Assembly: GCF_000374925.1 (NCBI RefSeq)
Contig: NZ_KB895541.1
Location: forward strand, 622,122-686,121
DNA length: 64,000 bases
Reading direction: 5' to 3'
Origin: Arthrobacter sp. 131MFCol6.1
GTDB lineage: Bacteria > Actinomycetota > Actinomycetes > Actinomycetales > Micrococcaceae
Shown here: positions 53,619 to 63,865 of the stretch, piece after piece
Layout of the letters: every line of letters begins with the position of its first letter
How positions within the stretch are numbered: position 1 is the stretch's first letter
Made by a program: the position numbers and the translations under genes
The notes under the pieces: model-generated
What the model was told of the DNA's origin: nothing
The model's input: only the letters and a program-made list of their open reading frames with translations
The model's database searches: none

Positions 53619-54455
53619 CTAGAGATTCTCCAGCTCGGAGCTGGGGGTGGCCTGGTCGGCGGTGGCTTCGGTCTCCGCGTCGCGCTTGACGGCGCGCCGC
53701 TCGCGCCGTCGGTCGTTGAGCAGGCACAGCCCGATCGCGGCGAAGAACAGCGCCAGCATGGGCCCGGCCAGGTAGAACATGCTCATGGCGTCGGCGCCGG
53801 GAGCGGCCATCGCGGCGAACAGGCAGACCAGGAAAACCGTGATCCGCCAGCTCTTGACGAGCTGCTGGCCCTTGATGAGGCCGGCCAGGTTCAGCCCGAA
53901 CAGGACCACCGGGAGGAGGAAGGCGATGCCGAAGGCGAGCAGCAGCCGCAGCACGAAGGACAGGTACACCTGGGCGCTGATGAAGTTGGAGCCGCCCGAC
54001 GGCGTGAAGTCGGTCAGGACGCGCACCGCGTTGGGCAGCACGAGCCAGGCCAGCAGGACGCCGCCGACGAAGAGCGGCACGGCCGCCGCCACGAAGGACA
54101 GGGCCAGGCGGCGTTCCTTCTTGTGCAGCCCGGGCACAATGAAGGCCCAGAGCTGGTAAAGCCAGACGGGGCTGGCGATGATCAGGCCCAGGAACACCGA
54201 GACCTGGATCATGAGGTCGAACGAACTCGCGACGCCGTCAAAATTCAGGGTGGCCTGGCGGCCTTCGTGTTCGTTCAGGTCGCGGATCGGCTTGATCAGC
54301 GCCGCCAGCATTGGCTGGTAGACAAGGAAACCCACTACCGTCCCAAGGACGACGGCGATTGCCGCCTTGAAGAGCCGGTTGCGCAGCTCTTTGAGGTGGT
54401 CGAGGAGCGCCATCCTCCCCTCGGGGTTCGATCGACGGCTCATGGTTACTGCCAT
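53619..54455 (-). CDS. tatC: Sec-independent translocase subunit TatC
   Basis: Six-helix membrane receptor for twin-arginine signal peptides. The 278 residues contain MALLDHLKELRNRLFKAAIA (conserved cytoplasmic start), VSVFLGLIIASPVWLYQLWA, FIVPGLHKKERR and SWRITVFLVCLFAAMAAPGAD. The start GTG/ATG region (MAVTMSRRSNPEG) is preceded directly by tatA, only six bases away. The acidic C-terminal tail (DAETEATADQATPSSELENL) is typical of actinobacteria. Forms the translocon with the adjacent TatA; TatB is presumably elsewhere. Confidence 0.96.
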   Translation of the reverse strand: MAVTMSRRSNPEGRMALLDHLKELRNRLFKAAIAVVLGTVVGFLVYQPMLAALIKPIRDLNEHEGRQATLNFDGVASSFDLMIQVSVFLGLIIASPVWLYQLWAFIVPGLHKKERRLALSFVAAAVPLFVGGVLLAWLVLPNAVRVLTDFTPSGGSNFISAQVYLSFVLRLLLAFGIAFLLPVVLFGLNLAGLIKGQQLVKSWRITVFLVCLFAAMAAPGADAMSMFYLAGPMLALFFAAIGLCLLNDRRRERRAVKRDAETEATADQATPSSELENL

Positions 54456-54461
54456 GCGGTC

Positions 54462-54731
54462 TTAGGCGCGGGTCGACGGCGGAACGTCGGTTCCATCGCC
54501 CGTGCGGCTTTCCGGTGCGCCGGCCTGCGGGTGGTTGATAACCCGTCCTTCAACCGGCTCGGAGCCATCCTTGGCATCGGTGGTGCCGTCCTTCTTCATT
54601 TCCCGGACTTCCGACTTGAAAATGCGCATCGACTGGCCCAGACTGCGGGCCATGCCCGGCAGCTTCGGCGCAGCGAAGAGCACCAGTGCCAGAACGATGA
54701 TGATGATGAGATGCCAGCCTTCAAGCCTCAT
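54462..54731 (-). CDS. tatA: Twin-arginine translocase subunit TatA
   Basis: An 89-residue protein with one N-terminal membrane helix (HLIIIIVLALVLFAAPKLPG) followed by an amphipathic helix (MARSLGQSMRIFKSEVREMK) and an acidic, disordered tail. This is the pore-forming TatA layout. It lies six bases before tatC. GGAC/AAAGGACC-type ribosome site precedes the ATG. Confidence 0.95.
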   Translation of the reverse strand: MRLEGWHLIIIIVLALVLFAAPKLPGMARSLGQSMRIFKSEVREMKKDGTTDAKDGSEPVEGRVINHPQAGAPESRTGDGTDVPPSTRA

Positions 54732-54766
54732 GTGGAGAGGTCCTTTCGTTTGAATACATCCTATGT

Positions 54767-55159
54767 CTAACGCGTTTCGATGTCGCGCAGCGCCTGGGGT
54801 TGACCGCGGTCCTTCTTGCGTTGGATGCGGCGCAGCCGGCGCGCGTTTTGCCGGGCGAGCTTGGATGCGTGGTAATCATGTCGCATCCGCGCGGGCGAGG
54901 CAAAAATGGCCTCGCCGGGCACCGGCCGTAGCGGTTCGTCCGCGCCGGCCGGGTCACTGGCGCCGGCCGCTGAACCAGTTCCTGCTATTCCGGCCGGGCC
55001 TGCTGGGGCGGGCAGGGTGGAAAAGCGGTCAGCGGCTTCACCCAATTCCGAGAGCGTCGTCGTGGCTTGGCGGAACAGCCGCAAGCCGAGCACGCCGAAG
55101 AACAACAGCGACAACGCGACCAGCGCTATCCAAATAACGATCCAGGACCACCAAGGCAT
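54767..55159 (-). CDS. Hypothetical membrane-anchored protein between pafBC and tatA
   Basis: A 130-residue protein with an N-terminal helix (WSWIVIWIALVALSLLFFGV), a Gly/Ala/Pro linker and a basic C-terminus (KLARQNARRLRRIQRKKDRG). It starts five bases after the pafBC stop and is followed by tatA, so it belongs to the same transcript. The position between pafBC and tatA is conserved in related genomes as far as I recall; the function is unknown. ATG before PWWSWIVI is used. Confidence 0.8.
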   Translation of the reverse strand: MPWWSWIVIWIALVALSLLFFGVLGLRLFRQATTTLSELGEAADRFSTLPAPAGPAGIAGTGSAAGASDPAGADEPLRPVPGEAIFASPARMRHDYHASKLARQNARRLRRIQRKKDRGQPQALRDIETR

Positions 55160-55164
55160 GCAGA

Positions 55165-57228
55165 TCAGTCTATCGGGCGATCCGACGAGGCTTCGTATTG
55201 CGTCAGGGCCGCGGCGAGCCACTCCCGCGACGCGGCCGCGAGGGCCTCCGGCTGCAGGATCCTCACCATCCCGCCGTGCTGGGCCACGAACATCGGCAGC
55301 CAGTCCGTGCTGCCGAACCGGATTTCGGCGAGCATCCCGCCGCCGGGCAGGGCCGCGGTCCGCTCGGCGTAATAGTCGTCAGCGAGGCCGGTGCCGCGGG
55401 GCGCGAGTTCCACCACGACTACCGTGTCGTCGTCGTTCGGGGTGAACAGTTTCACGGGAAAGCTGCCCGTGGGCTTCGCCGCCGCGGCCGCCGGCCGGCC
55501 GTTGGGCTCAAGGGCTTCGATCCTGTCCAGCCGGAAGTTGCGGAGGCCCTGGGCGGAGTGGCAGTACGCCTCGAGGTACCACGTGTTGTCCAGCGAATAG
55601 AGCCGCAAGGGGTCCACGTCGCGTTCGGACACGGCGTCGCGCTGCGGCGAGAAGTACCTCAGGTGCAGCTGCGCACCGGATTCGAGGGCCGCGCGGGCGG
55701 TATCGAGGGTGGCGGAGTCGCCGGGGGCGACCTCGGGGCCGGAGAGCGCCGCCGCTTTGACGCCCTCCTCCCCCGCCGCTGCCATGAGTTTGAGCGTCAC
55801 CGATTCCAGTGCGCCGCCTTCGGCGAGCTCGGGCAGGCTGTTGAGGGTCTCCAGGCCGGTCAGGAGCGCGCAGGCCTCGTCCACGGTGAACCGTACGGGG
55901 CGGGTCATGTCCAGGGCTTGGGTGATGAAGACGTGGTCATCGTCCCACTGGATGTCCAGCAGATCGTCGGGGTAGCCTTCCGGCAGGCCCGAGCAGATCA
56001 GGATCCGAAGGTCGTCCTCGAGCGCCTTGCGGGTGATGCCAAACCTGGCGGCGACCTCGCTGATGTGGAGTCCCTGGTTGTGGACCAGGAAGGGCACGAG
56101 TTGCAGCATCCGCTTGAGCTGGTCCTCCGACGTGCGTTTGCGGGCGCGGCCGGCGCGGGCCGCCTCCGGGAAAGCCACGTCCGGCAGGGGCCCGTCGGCG
56201 AATTCCGCGGCAGCCGTGAGGCGGCGGCGGACGGCGCCGGCGAGTTCGGGAGGTGAAATCACGGTGACGCGGGGACCGTAGGAGGCCAGCTCCTCGCCCA
56301 GGGTCTCGGCGTCGCGGAAGGGCACCGCGAGGCGGTCCGTCCCGGTCGCAGGCCCTTGTGTTCCCTGTTCCGGAGCCTCCGGTTCCGGAACCCCGGCCCC
56401 CGGCGCTGCGGCTGCCGACGTTGGGGCTGGAAGCGCTAGGGCACGTTTGCGGAGGCCCAGGAGCCGCCCGTGCTCGACGTCGACCACGGCATGCTGTACC
56501 GGCAGTTCCGCCAGGCCGGCCAGCTCGGCGCGGACGTTGAACCCGGCGGGCGGCGTGAAGCTCTCCTTCTCCAGGACGGTCACTGCTGACGTCAGGCGGG
56601 ACAGGCGGAAGAACCGTTTGTCCCCCCGGCCCCGGTCGTGGCCGACGAGGTACCACTGGCCGAAGCGGCTGCCCAGGCCCCAGGGCTCCACCAGCCGTTC
56701 CTGCTCCTGGCCCGTGCTGCCGGCGAGGTAGCTGAACCGGACCGGATGCTGGGCGTGTATCGCGGCAACCAGGTCCTCGAAGGCCTGGCCGGCGGGGCGG
56801 ATGCGCGGCTGGACGCCGGTGGGGAGTTCGGCGTCGACGAGGCCGCCGGCAGCCTGCAGCTTCCGGACCGCGTCCACGGCGGCGGAGCCGAGGGCGGCGT
56901 GCTCCCAGAGCTGGGCCGCGAGGATGAGGACTGTGCACTCTTCGGGCGTGAGGCTGACGTCGGGCAGCCGGTTCGATTCCTTGCCGATCCGGTAGCGGGT
57001 GGTTGCCGGGTCGTCGGAACCCCAGCCCGTGTCCATCACGGCCTCGACGTCGAAGCCAAACTGGCGCAGCTCGCCCTTGTCGCGTTCGAACATGCGGCCG
57101 AAGGCGACGTCACTGCTCGTAGTGTCGTGGTAGACCTTATCGCGCAGTTCGCTGCGGCGCAGGCCGTACTTGGTGTTGAGCAGGGCGATGAGCAGGTTCA
57201 GGAGGCGTTCTGTACGTGAGGCGGACAC
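55165..57228 (-). CDS. pafBC: Fused PafBC, WYL-domain DNA-damage response activator
   Basis: A natural fusion of PafB and PafC in one 687-residue chain. Each half has a winged helix (TERLLNLLIALLNTKYGLRR; EDQLKRMLQLVPFLVHNQGL) followed by a WYL domain (RFSYLAGSTG with QWYLVGHDRGRG; LRYFSPQRDAVS with NTWYLEAYCHSA). A Gly/Pro/Glu linker joins the halves near residue 290. PafBC drives LexA-independent DNA-damage genes in mycobacteria; fused forms are known in Arthrobacter. GTG start. Located between FKBP genes and the Tat genes in the proteasome region. Confidence 0.94.
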   Translation of the reverse strand: MSASRTERLLNLLIALLNTKYGLRRSELRDKVYHDTTSSDVAFGRMFERDKGELRQFGFDVEAVMDTGWGSDDPATTRYRIGKESNRLPDVSLTPEECTVLILAAQLWEHAALGSAAVDAVRKLQAAGGLVDAELPTGVQPRIRPAGQAFEDLVAAIHAQHPVRFSYLAGSTGQEQERLVEPWGLGSRFGQWYLVGHDRGRGDKRFFRLSRLTSAVTVLEKESFTPPAGFNVRAELAGLAELPVQHAVVDVEHGRLLGLRKRALALPAPTSAAAAPGAGVPEPEAPEQGTQGPATGTDRLAVPFRDAETLGEELASYGPRVTVISPPELAGAVRRRLTAAAEFADGPLPDVAFPEAARAGRARKRTSEDQLKRMLQLVPFLVHNQGLHISEVAARFGITRKALEDDLRILICSGLPEGYPDDLLDIQWDDDHVFITQALDMTRPVRFTVDEACALLTGLETLNSLPELAEGGALESVTLKLMAAAGEEGVKAAALSGPEVAPGDSATLDTARAALESGAQLHLRYFSPQRDAVSERDVDPLRLYSLDNTWYLEAYCHSAQGLRNFRLDRIEALEPNGRPAAAAAKPTGSFPVKLFTPNDDDTVVVVELAPRGTGLADDYYAERTAALPGGGMLAEIRFGSTDWLPMFVAQHGGMVRILQPEALAAASREWLAAALTQYEASSDRPID

Positions 57229-57266
57229 CTCGCAAGGGTACTAAAGCCGGTCGCGGAAAATGACGA

Positions 57267-57312
57267 AAGCGCGGCAACAGCCGGAAGAACTTTTCCGATT
57301 GTTACCGCGCTT
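57267..57312 (-). terminator. Possible terminator upstream of pafBC
   Basis: A 12-base-pair stem with one mismatch (AAGCGCGGCAAC / GTTACCGCGCTT) with an inner loop of 22 bases, between the FKBP stop and pafBC start. A long loop weakens the case. Confidence 0.4.
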
Positions 57313-57393
57313 CTACCCCTCCGGGGCTGATTCAGCCGGCGGAATCAGCCGGCTGGTTCAGCCACCGTGCGGGTCGCGTCTGTGTGGCGTCCG

Positions 57394-57789
57394 TTAGCGG
57401 ACGGCGACGAGGTCCACGACGAAGATCAGGGCCTCGTTGGGGCCGATCGCCCCGCCGGCGCCACGGGAGCCGTAGGCAAGCTCGGAGGGGATCTCGAGGC
57501 GGCGGCGGCCGCCGACCTTCATGCCCAGCAGGCCCTGGTCCCAGCCCTGGATGACCTGGCCGACGCCGACCCGGAAGTCCAGCGGCGCGCCGCGGCCCCA
57601 GGATGCGTCGAATTCTTCACCGGTGGACCAGGCGACGCCCACGTAGTGGGTGGAAACGGTGTCGCCGGGCTTCGCCTCGGCGCCGTCCCCTTCGATCAGG
57701 TCCGTGATGACCAGTTCGGTGGGGACGTCTCCTTCGGGGAAGTCAATTTCCGGCTTCTCGCGGTCGAGGTTGCGCTGTCCAAATGACAT
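57394..57789 (-). CDS. FKBP-type peptidyl-prolyl isomerase (cytoplasmic)
   Basis: A 131-residue single FKBP domain: ELVITDLIEGDGAEAKPGDT, VSTHYVGVAWSTGEEFDASW, VGVGQVIQGWDQGLLGMKVG, GRRRLEIPSELAYGSRGAGG. Catalyses proline cis-trans isomerisation; no signal peptide. It lies 57 bases after the lipoprotein FKBP on the same strand. The two adjacent isomerases sit between pafA and pafBC, the usual actinobacterial arrangement. Confidence 0.94.
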   Translation of the reverse strand: MSFGQRNLDREKPEIDFPEGDVPTELVITDLIEGDGAEAKPGDTVSTHYVGVAWSTGEEFDASWGRGAPLDFRVGVGQVIQGWDQGLLGMKVGGRRRLEIPSELAYGSRGAGGAIGPNEALIFVVDLVAVR

Positions 57790-57846
57790 GGTTACTCCTT
57801 TGAGGTGACGTGTAGTGACTGCAGTTGTTGCGGTTGTTGCGGTGGA

Positions 57847-58782
57847 TTACTTGACGCCGAGGATATCGACGACGAAGACGAGGTCGCCCTTCGCGTCGCC
57901 CTGGCCCTGGTCTCCGTAGGCCAGGTCCTTCGGGACGACCAGAAGGACGCGGGAGCCGACCGTCTTGCCGGCCAGGCCCTGGGTCCAGCCCTTGATGACG
58001 CCGGTCAGCGGGAACGTGGCCTTCTTGCCACTCTCGAAGCTGGAGTCGAAGACCTTGCCGGTGGCGAGTGCGACGCCGACGTAGTTCACGGTGATGGTGT
58101 CGGTCTCCTTGAGGGCCTGGCCCTTGCCGGTGATGAGGTCCTGGGAGACCAGCGCGGTCGGGGCCTTGACACCGGTGACGGAGATCTCCGGGACGCCCTT
58201 GTCGTTTTCCTTGACGGTGGGCAGTCCGGCCGGCGGGGTGATGGCGTCGCCCTCAGGCTTGTCCAGGACCGGCGGGGCGTCCTTGGCGGCGAGCACCTTG
58301 ACGATCAGCAGCTGGGTCGGCTTGGCCGCGGTCCCCTCGGCTGCGGCCTGGCCGGGAACGGCCAGGGCGAGGTGCGAGCCGATCTTGGCGCCCACGAACG
58401 CGTTGTAGATGACAGGGCTGCTGCCCTTGAGCTCGTCGTTCAGCTCCAGCGGCTCGGGATCGTTCGGGAACGTGTCTTCGAGGGTGGAGCCGTCCGTGCC
58501 ATTGAAGGCCACGATCGAAATGTCGGCGATCTGGTTGGCCTTGACCCGCTCGCCACCGCCCTCGGTGACCACCTTGACTGTGGGTTCCTTGACGTCGAGC
58601 GGCTTGGTGAAGTCGACGCCGGGGGCCTTCTTGTCACCGTTCTCGGTCAATTTGACCGAGTCCAGCTTGGCGGTCTCACCCGCGGACTGGCTGGTGGGTT
58701 CCGGAGCCGGAGGCGCTTCGCTGCCGCCGCAGGCGGTCAGCAGCAGCAGTCCGGGAAGAAGAATTGCTAGTAGTCGGCGCAA
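57847..58782 (-). CDS. FKBP-type peptidyl-prolyl isomerase, lipoprotein
   Basis: A 311-residue exported protein with a lipoprotein signal (RRLLAILLPGLLLLTACGGS, lipobox LTAC) and two FKBP-related regions. The second is canonical (ITVNYVGVALATGKVFDSSF, IKGWTQGLAGKTVGSRVLLV, PKDLAYGDQGQGDAKGD); the first is degenerate (around VVTEGGGERVKANQIADISI). Probably folds proteins on the outer face of the membrane. It begins with TTG. Follows pafA by 111 bases. Confidence 0.9.
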   Translation of the reverse strand: MRRLLAILLPGLLLLTACGGSEAPPAPEPTSQSAGETAKLDSVKLTENGDKKAPGVDFTKPLDVKEPTVKVVTEGGGERVKANQIADISIVAFNGTDGSTLEDTFPNDPEPLELNDELKGSSPVIYNAFVGAKIGSHLALAVPGQAAAEGTAAKPTQLLIVKVLAAKDAPPVLDKPEGDAITPPAGLPTVKENDKGVPEISVTGVKAPTALVSQDLITGKGQALKETDTITVNYVGVALATGKVFDSSFESGKKATFPLTGVIKGWTQGLAGKTVGSRVLLVVPKDLAYGDQGQGDAKGDLVFVVDILGVK

Positions 58783-58848
58783 TTGGAAACTTTCGTCGAG
58801 GCAGGGTGGACTCAGTGCCGTTCGGTTTCCCGTGGCAAAGAAAGCGGC

Positions 58849-58863
58849 GGCCGCAAGGCGGCC
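58849..58863 (-). terminator. Short GC hairpin downstream of pafA
   Basis: GGCCGC-AAG-GCGGCC, a 6-base-pair stem followed on the minus strand by CGCCGCTTTCTTTGCC, which is T-rich. Could end the pafA transcript, but the stem is short. Confidence 0.4.
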
Positions 58864-58893
58864 CTACCCCAGAATAACGTGCAAAGCTGGGTA

Positions 58894-60258
58894 TCAGCCC
58901 ATCGAGTCCAGCAGCGCATCCACCCGGTCGTCCACGCTCCGGAAGGGATCCTTGCACAGAATGGTCTGGTGGGCGCGGTCGTTCAGCTTCAGATGAACCC
59001 AGTCCACGGTGTAGTCGCGGCCAAGCTCCTGGGCGCGCCGGACGAAGTCGCCGCGGAGTTTGGCGCGCGTGGTCTGCGGGGGTGCATCCACCGCGTCCTT
59101 GACCGCGGTGTCGTCCACCACCCGGCGCACGGCGCCGCGGGCCTGGAGCAGGTAGAAGAGGCCGCGGCCACGGGAAATGTCGTGGTAGGTCAGGTCCAGC
59201 TGCGCGATCCTGGGAGCGTCAAGGCCCAGCCCGTGCCGTTCCCGGTAGTTGTCCATGAGCTTCTTCTTGATGGCCCAGTCCACTTCGGTATCGATCGTGC
59301 TCGTGTCGCCGCTTTCGATGGCGTCAAGTGTGCGCTCCCAGAGGTCCAGGATCAGCGGCACGTGGGGGTTGTGCGCGCCGTGTTCGGCCACGAACGCGGT
59401 CACCTTGCCCAGGTACTCGCGCTGGATTTCCAGGGCCGTGAGCTGCCGGCCGTTGGCGAGCCGGACCAGTGCCCGGCCGCTGACGTCGTGGGAGATTTCC
59501 CGGATGCTGCGGATCGGGTTCTCCATCCGCATGTCGCGCATGATCACCCCGGCCTCGATCATCCGCAGGATCAGATCCACCGTGCCGATCTTGAGCAGCG
59601 CCGTCGTTTCGGACATGTTGGAGTCGCCCACGATCACGTGCAGGCGCCGGTAAAATTCGGCGTCCGCGTGCGGCTCGTCCCGGGTGTTGATGATGGGCCT
59701 GGAGCGGGTGGTGGCGGAGGAGACGCCTTCCCAGATGTGGTCGGCCCGCTGGGAGAACGCGAAGGTCGCCCCGTGCGGGGTTTTGAGGATCTTGCCGGCC
59801 CCGGCGATCAGCTGGCGGGTCACGAGGAAGGGGATGAGGATCTCCGCGAGCCGGGAAAATTCCCCGCGCCGCGGGATGAGGTAGTTTTCGTGGCTGCCGT
59901 AGGAGTTCCCGGCCGAGTCCGTGTTGTTCTTGAACAGGTAGACGGTGCCGTTGAAGCCCTCCGCCGCGAGCCGTTCCTGGGCTTCGTCCACGAGGTCGCA
60001 CAGGATCAGTTCCCCGGCGCGGTCATGGGCGATCAGCTGGGCGAGGTCGTCGCACTCGGCGGTGGCGTATTCCGGGTGGGACCCGACGTCCAGGTAAAGG
60101 CGCGAGCCGTTGGTCAGGAAGACGTTGGAGGACCGTCCCCAGCTGACCACCTTGCGGAAGAGGTAGCGGGCCACTTCCTCCGGTGCCAGGGGCCGGGACT
60201 CCGGGCTTGAATAGGAAATTCCGAATTCGGTTTCGATGCCGAATATGCGCTTGTCCAT
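58894..60258 (-). CDS. pafA: Pup-protein ligase PafA
   Basis: Ligates the C-terminal Glu of deamidated Pup to lysines of target proteins, using ATP. The 454-residue carboxylate-amine ligase starts [20 protein letters not shown] (metal-binding Glu residues) and has [15 protein letters not shown] with the catalytic base D57, plus [20 protein letters not shown] and [20 protein letters not shown]. It is a paralogue of Dop in the same operon. GGAG precedes the ATG. Only one base separates it from the prcA stop. Confidence 0.97.
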   Translation of the reverse strand: MDKRIFGIETEFGISYSSPESRPLAPEEVARYLFRKVVSWGRSSNVFLTNGSRLYLDVGSHPEYATAECDDLAQLIAHDRAGELILCDLVDEAQERLAAEGFNGTVYLFKNNTDSAGNSYGSHENYLIPRRGEFSRLAEILIPFLVTRQLIAGAGKILKTPHGATFAFSQRADHIWEGVSSATTRSRPIINTRDEPHADAEFYRRLHVIVGDSNMSETTALLKIGTVDLILRMIEAGVIMRDMRMENPIRSIREISHDVSGRALVRLANGRQLTALEIQREYLGKVTAFVAEHGAHNPHVPLILDLWERTLDAIESGDTSTIDTEVDWAIKKKLMDNYRERHGLGLDAPRIAQLDLTYHDISRGRGLFYLLQARGAVRRVVDDTAVKDAVDAPPQTTRAKLRGDFVRRAQELGRDYTVDWVHLKLNDRAHQTILCKDPFRSVDDRVDALLDSMG

Positions 60259-60259
60259 C

Positions 60260-60967
60260 TCACTTCTCCTCAGCCAGCAATGCCACGATGTCCGGGTCCT
60301 CGAGCCGGCGGAAGGCCCGGCGGGTGCCGCGGCCGCTTTCCGATCCCCGGTCCAGTACCGCAACTTCCAGTGCGGATACCGGCAGGGTGGTGGTTTCCTT
60401 GTCCGCCACGAGCCCGGCGAGGGCCAGCCGGATGGCGCCCGCGAAGTCGAGTTCGCCCTGCCAGCCCGCCGCGACAGCCTCGGAGACCTTGTCCGCCTGG
60501 CCGCCCATCACGATAAAGCCGTGCTCGTCGGCGATGGACCCGTCAAAGGTCAACCGGTACAGATGGTCCGCCTCCTGGGACTGACCGACTTCGGCCACGG
60601 CCAGTTCCACCTCGAAGGGTTTCTGTTCGGCTGTAAACACCGCGCCGAGGCTCTGTGCGTACACGCTGGCGAGCCCGCGGGCAGTGACGTCCTCGCGGTC
60701 GTAGGAATATCCGCGGACATCGGCGTACCGCACCCCGGCTTGCCGCAGGCTCTCAAACTCGTTGTACTTACCGACGGCGGCGAACGCGATTTTGTCGTAG
60801 ATCTCGCCGATCTTGTGCAGCGACGGGGACGCGTTCTCTGCCACGAGGGCAATCCCGTCCCGGCAACTGATGACCACCACCGAGCGTCCGCGGGCGATGC
60901 CCTTCCGTGCGAAATCCGCACGGTCCTTCATCAGCTGTTCGGGGGATACATAGAACTGCTGGGTCAT
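60260..60967 (-). CDS. prcA: Proteasome alpha subunit PrcA
   Basis: Forms the outer rings of the 20S core and the gate. 235 residues starting [20 protein letters not shown], with the alpha-type N-terminal helix that controls entry, and a core [20 protein letters not shown] and ALSLGAVF-like ([20 protein letters not shown]). No catalytic Thr, as expected. It follows prcB with a one-base gap and precedes pafA with a one-base gap, so the three genes are tightly coupled. Confidence 0.96.
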   Translation of the reverse strand: MTQQFYVSPEQLMKDRADFARKGIARGRSVVVISCRDGIALVAENASPSLHKIGEIYDKIAFAAVGKYNEFESLRQAGVRYADVRGYSYDREDVTARGLASVYAQSLGAVFTAEQKPFEVELAVAEVGQSQEADHLYRLTFDGSIADEHGFIVMGGQADKVSEAVAAGWQGELDFAGAIRLALAGLVADKETTTLPVSALEVAVLDRGSESGRGTRRAFRRLEDPDIVALLAEEK

Positions 60968-60968
60968 C

Positions 60969-61811
60969 TCAAGCCTCCCGCTGGGCGACGGCGCGGGATT
61001 CGATGACGCGGCCGGCCACGGCGGCAAGATCGCGGTCCGGGACGCGGAAGGCGCCTGTTCGGTTCACGATGTACACCACCGGCCACAGCTGCCGGACCGG
61101 GTCCGGGCCGCCCGTGGCCGAGTCGTCGTCGGCGGCGTCGTACAGGGCCTCGACGGCGACCGCCACGGCGTCCTGCTCCGAGAGGCCGGGACGCCACAGT
61201 TTCTTCAGCGCGCCGCGGGCGAACATCGAGCCGGATCCCACCGCGTGGTGCTCCTGTTCCTCGTAGCGTCCGCCCGTGACGTCGTAGGAGAAGAGCCGGC
61301 CGAAGCCGGCGGGCCGGTCGAATCCCGCGAACAGGGGGACGACGGCGAGGCCCTGCATGGCCATGGGCAGGTTGCCGCGCACCATGGCGCCGAGCCGGTT
61401 CGCCTTGCCGTCCAGGCTCAGGAGCGTGCCTTCGATCTTCTCGTAGTGTTCGAGTTCAACTTGGAACAGCCGGGTGATGTCGAGCGCGATTCCGGCGGTC
61501 CCGGCGATGCCCAGCACTGAATATTGGTCGGCGGGAAAGACCTTCTCGATGTGCCGGCTCGCGATCACGTTGCCCATGGTGGCGCGGCGGTCCCCGGCCA
61601 TCAGCACTCCCCCGGCATAGGTCATCGCCACGATCGTGGTCCCGTGCGGGACCTGCAGCGGTGCTCCCGGCTGCCCGGTGTGCCCGGCGGCGGCCAACTG
61701 GTTGAACGGCACTTGGCCGAAGGGCATCAGATCGGGCCGTTCGCGCTGCAGATGCTCGGTGAATGAGGACGTCGCGTTGGCTGCTACTCGGTTGGCTGTT
61801 GTTTCCTGCAC
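60969..61811 (-). CDS. prcB: Proteasome beta subunit PrcB
   Basis: Catalytic subunit. The 280-residue precursor has a 57-residue propeptide ending HG; autocleavage should expose T58 ([22 protein letters not shown]) as the N-terminal nucleophile. The mature part keeps the Asp and Lys of the active site ([15 protein letters not shown]). GTG start. It lies 86 bases after pup and directly precedes prcA. Length and motifs are normal. Confidence 0.96.
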   Translation of the reverse strand: MQETTANRVAANATSSFTEHLQRERPDLMPFGQVPFNQLAAAGHTGQPGAPLQVPHGTTIVAMTYAGGVLMAGDRRATMGNVIASRHIEKVFPADQYSVLGIAGTAGIALDITRLFQVELEHYEKIEGTLLSLDGKANRLGAMVRGNLPMAMQGLAVVPLFAGFDRPAGFGRLFSYDVTGGRYEEQEHHAVGSGSMFARGALKKLWRPGLSEQDAVAVAVEALYDAADDDSATGGPDPVRQLWPVVYIVNRTGAFRVPDRDLAAVAGRVIESRAVAQREA

Positions 61812-61897
61812 TAACGCTCTCCCTCAACGTGGTGGATCAACGACTCTTCCGGCCCTTAGCCCCTCCCGCCGCCCTCATCCGGCGGCCGGCGGCGCTC

Positions 61898-62101
61898 CTA
61901 CTGGCCGCCCTTTTGGACGAATGCGCGCACAAACTCCTCGGCATTGGACTCCAGCACGCCGTCGATCTCATCGAGGAGATCGTCGACGCCCTGGGTGGCT
62001 GCCGACGCCTGGGCGTCCGCCGGGGCCGGCGGCGCGGCGGGGACGTCCTCGTCAACCTCGGTGTCCCGCGACTGCGGCTGCTGCTGCTCCTGGCCTGCCA
62101 T
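61898..62101 (-). CDS. pup: Prokaryotic ubiquitin-like protein Pup
   Basis: A 67-residue, intrinsically disordered modifier: a Gln-rich start (MAGQEQQQPQ), a Pro/Ala middle, a coiled-coil helix (VDDLLDEIDGVLESNAEEFV) that binds the Arc/Mpa ATPase, and the invariant C-terminus FVQKGGQ. Since it ends in Gln, it must be deamidated by Dop before PafA can use it. The ATG is preceded by AAGGAGA; longer upstream frames are not supported. Set between dop and prcB. Confidence 0.96.
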   Translation of the reverse strand: MAGQEQQQPQSRDTEVDEDVPAAPPAPADAQASAATQGVDDLLDEIDGVLESNAEEFVRAFVQKGGQ

Positions 62102-62191
62102 TGTCTTCTCCTTCATGTCCGTCCCTTTTCTCGTAAGGGACATCCTGTAGCAATAGTGCCACGCCCGGGGCGCCCGCGGGGGGCTTTGTTT

Positions 62192-63865
62192 TCAGGAACC
62201 GGGGCTGAGTCCGAGCAGTTCGGCCAGGAAGGTCCCGGCCTCCCGGTGCCGGGCAAACAGGCCGCCGGTGAGGGCTTCGGTTCCGCGCAGCGGCTCGCGG
62301 GTGGGGACCCGCTGGAGCCTGCCGCGGCCGGGTACATCGAAGATCACCGAGTCCCAGCTGGCCCCCGCGAGGTCCGCTCCGAACCTGCTGACGCAGCGCC
62401 CGCGGAAGTACGCCCGCGTGTCCGACGGCGGTTCCGTCACCGCACGCGCAATCGCGGCGTCGTCGACGATTCGGTGCATCCGGTCACGGGCCAGCAGCCG
62501 GTAGTAGAGCCCCTTTTCGGGGCGGATGTCGGCCCACTGCAGGTCCACGAGGCCCAGCCGCGCGTTGTCCCAGCCCAGGCCGTCACGCTGGCGGTAACCC
62601 TCCAGCAGGGACAGTTTGGCGAGCCACTCGACCGAGGACGCGGCCGCCGCCCGGTCACCGCCGAGCTCGCTCAGCGTGGCGGACCACCGCTCCAGGACCT
62701 CGTGGGTGTGGCCGTCGCCGTCCACGGCGTCCGCGACGCCGGTGTCCTGCGCGTGCTTGGAGGCGGCCTCGAAATAGATCCACTGGAGATCCAGGGCGCT
62801 GATCCGCCGCCCGTCGCCCAGGCGCAGCAGCCCGGTGAGTGCGGTGTCGTGACTGACGGCCTGCAGCGCGGCGACGGGCTCGTGGACTTCAATCCGCGGC
62901 GCCAGCCCGGCCTCGATCAGGCTCAGGACCATCGCGGTGGTGCCGAACTTGAGGAAGTTGGACGCCTGGCTGAGGTTGGCGTCGCCGATGATGACGTGCA
63001 GCCTGCGGTATTTGTCCGCGGTGGCGTGGGGTTCGTCCCGGGTGTTGATGATGGGGCGCCGGATGGTGGTTTCCAGGCCCACTTCGGTTTCGAAGAAGTC
63101 AGCGCGCTGGCTGATCTGGTAGCCGGCCCGGGCGCTGTCCTGCCCCAGGCCCACCCGCCCGGCACCGCAGATGATCTGCCGGGTGATGAAGAACGGCGTG
63201 AGGCCGCGCACGATCTCGCCGAACGGCACCGAGCGGGGCATCAGGTAATTCTCATGTGAGCCGTAGGAGACCGACTTGTTGTCCGTGTTGTTCTTGTACA
63301 GGTTGATCGGCGGCAGTTCGGGATCGGCGGCGAGGCGCCGGACCGCGGCCAGGGCCACGAGGTCGCCGGCAGCGTCCCATGTGACGGCGGCGCGGGGGTT
63401 GGTCACCTCGGGGCTGGAATACTCCGGATGGGCGTGGTCCACGTACAACCGTGCGCCATTTCCCAGCACCATGTTCATCAGCAGCGTGCCGGACTCGTCC
63501 TGGCCGTCGGCCTCGAGTTCCTGCCGGCCGTAGGCGAGGGCGATCGCTTCGGCGTCGAGGACGGGCGGCTGGTCGGTGAGTTGTTCCGGGTCCGCGCTGG
63601 CGCGTTCCAGGGTCCAGCCGCGGGCGTCGTGCAGCGGTTCCTCGTCCGTGTAGTCCCACCGGGTCTCGGCGCCGCCGGCGGCCCGCTGCCGGGTGACCTG
63701 GGCGTACGCCTGAATGACCCGGGCCGACATCATCGTGGCGTTGGCTCCCGGGGCCGAGGGCGCGTGGATGCCGTATTCGGTCTCCGAGCCCATCACCCGC
63801 ATCGCCCCGCCGACCGGCAGCCCGCCCGCGGTGTCGGCGGGCTTGCCGGGGACAACAGCCGTCAC
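62192..63865 (-). CDS. dop: Deamidase of Pup (Dop)
   Basis: Deamidates the terminal Gln of Pup and also removes Pup from substrates. The 557-residue protein is a PafA homologue with the extra Dop loop near its N-terminus: [60 protein letters not shown] and [23 protein letters not shown] start overlapping the arc stop by four bases (GTGA); an internal ATG at 63802 ([11 protein letters not shown]) is an alternative. Follows arc and precedes pup. Confidence 0.95.
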   Translation of the reverse strand: MTAVVPGKPADTAGGLPVGGAMRVMGSETEYGIHAPSAPGANATMMSARVIQAYAQVTRQRAAGGAETRWDYTDEEPLHDARGWTLERASADPEQLTDQPPVLDAEAIALAYGRQELEADGQDESGTLLMNMVLGNGARLYVDHAHPEYSSPEVTNPRAAVTWDAAGDLVALAAVRRLAADPELPPINLYKNNTDNKSVSYGSHENYLMPRSVPFGEIVRGLTPFFITRQIICGAGRVGLGQDSARAGYQISQRADFFETEVGLETTIRRPIINTRDEPHATADKYRRLHVIIGDANLSQASNFLKFGTTAMVLSLIEAGLAPRIEVHEPVAALQAVSHDTALTGLLRLGDGRRISALDLQWIYFEAASKHAQDTGVADAVDGDGHTHEVLERWSATLSELGGDRAAAASSVEWLAKLSLLEGYRQRDGLGWDNARLGLVDLQWADIRPEKGLYYRLLARDRMHRIVDDAAIARAVTEPPSDTRAYFRGRCVSRFGADLAGASWDSVIFDVPGRGRLQRVPTREPLRGTEALTGGLFARHREAGTFLAELLGLSPGS

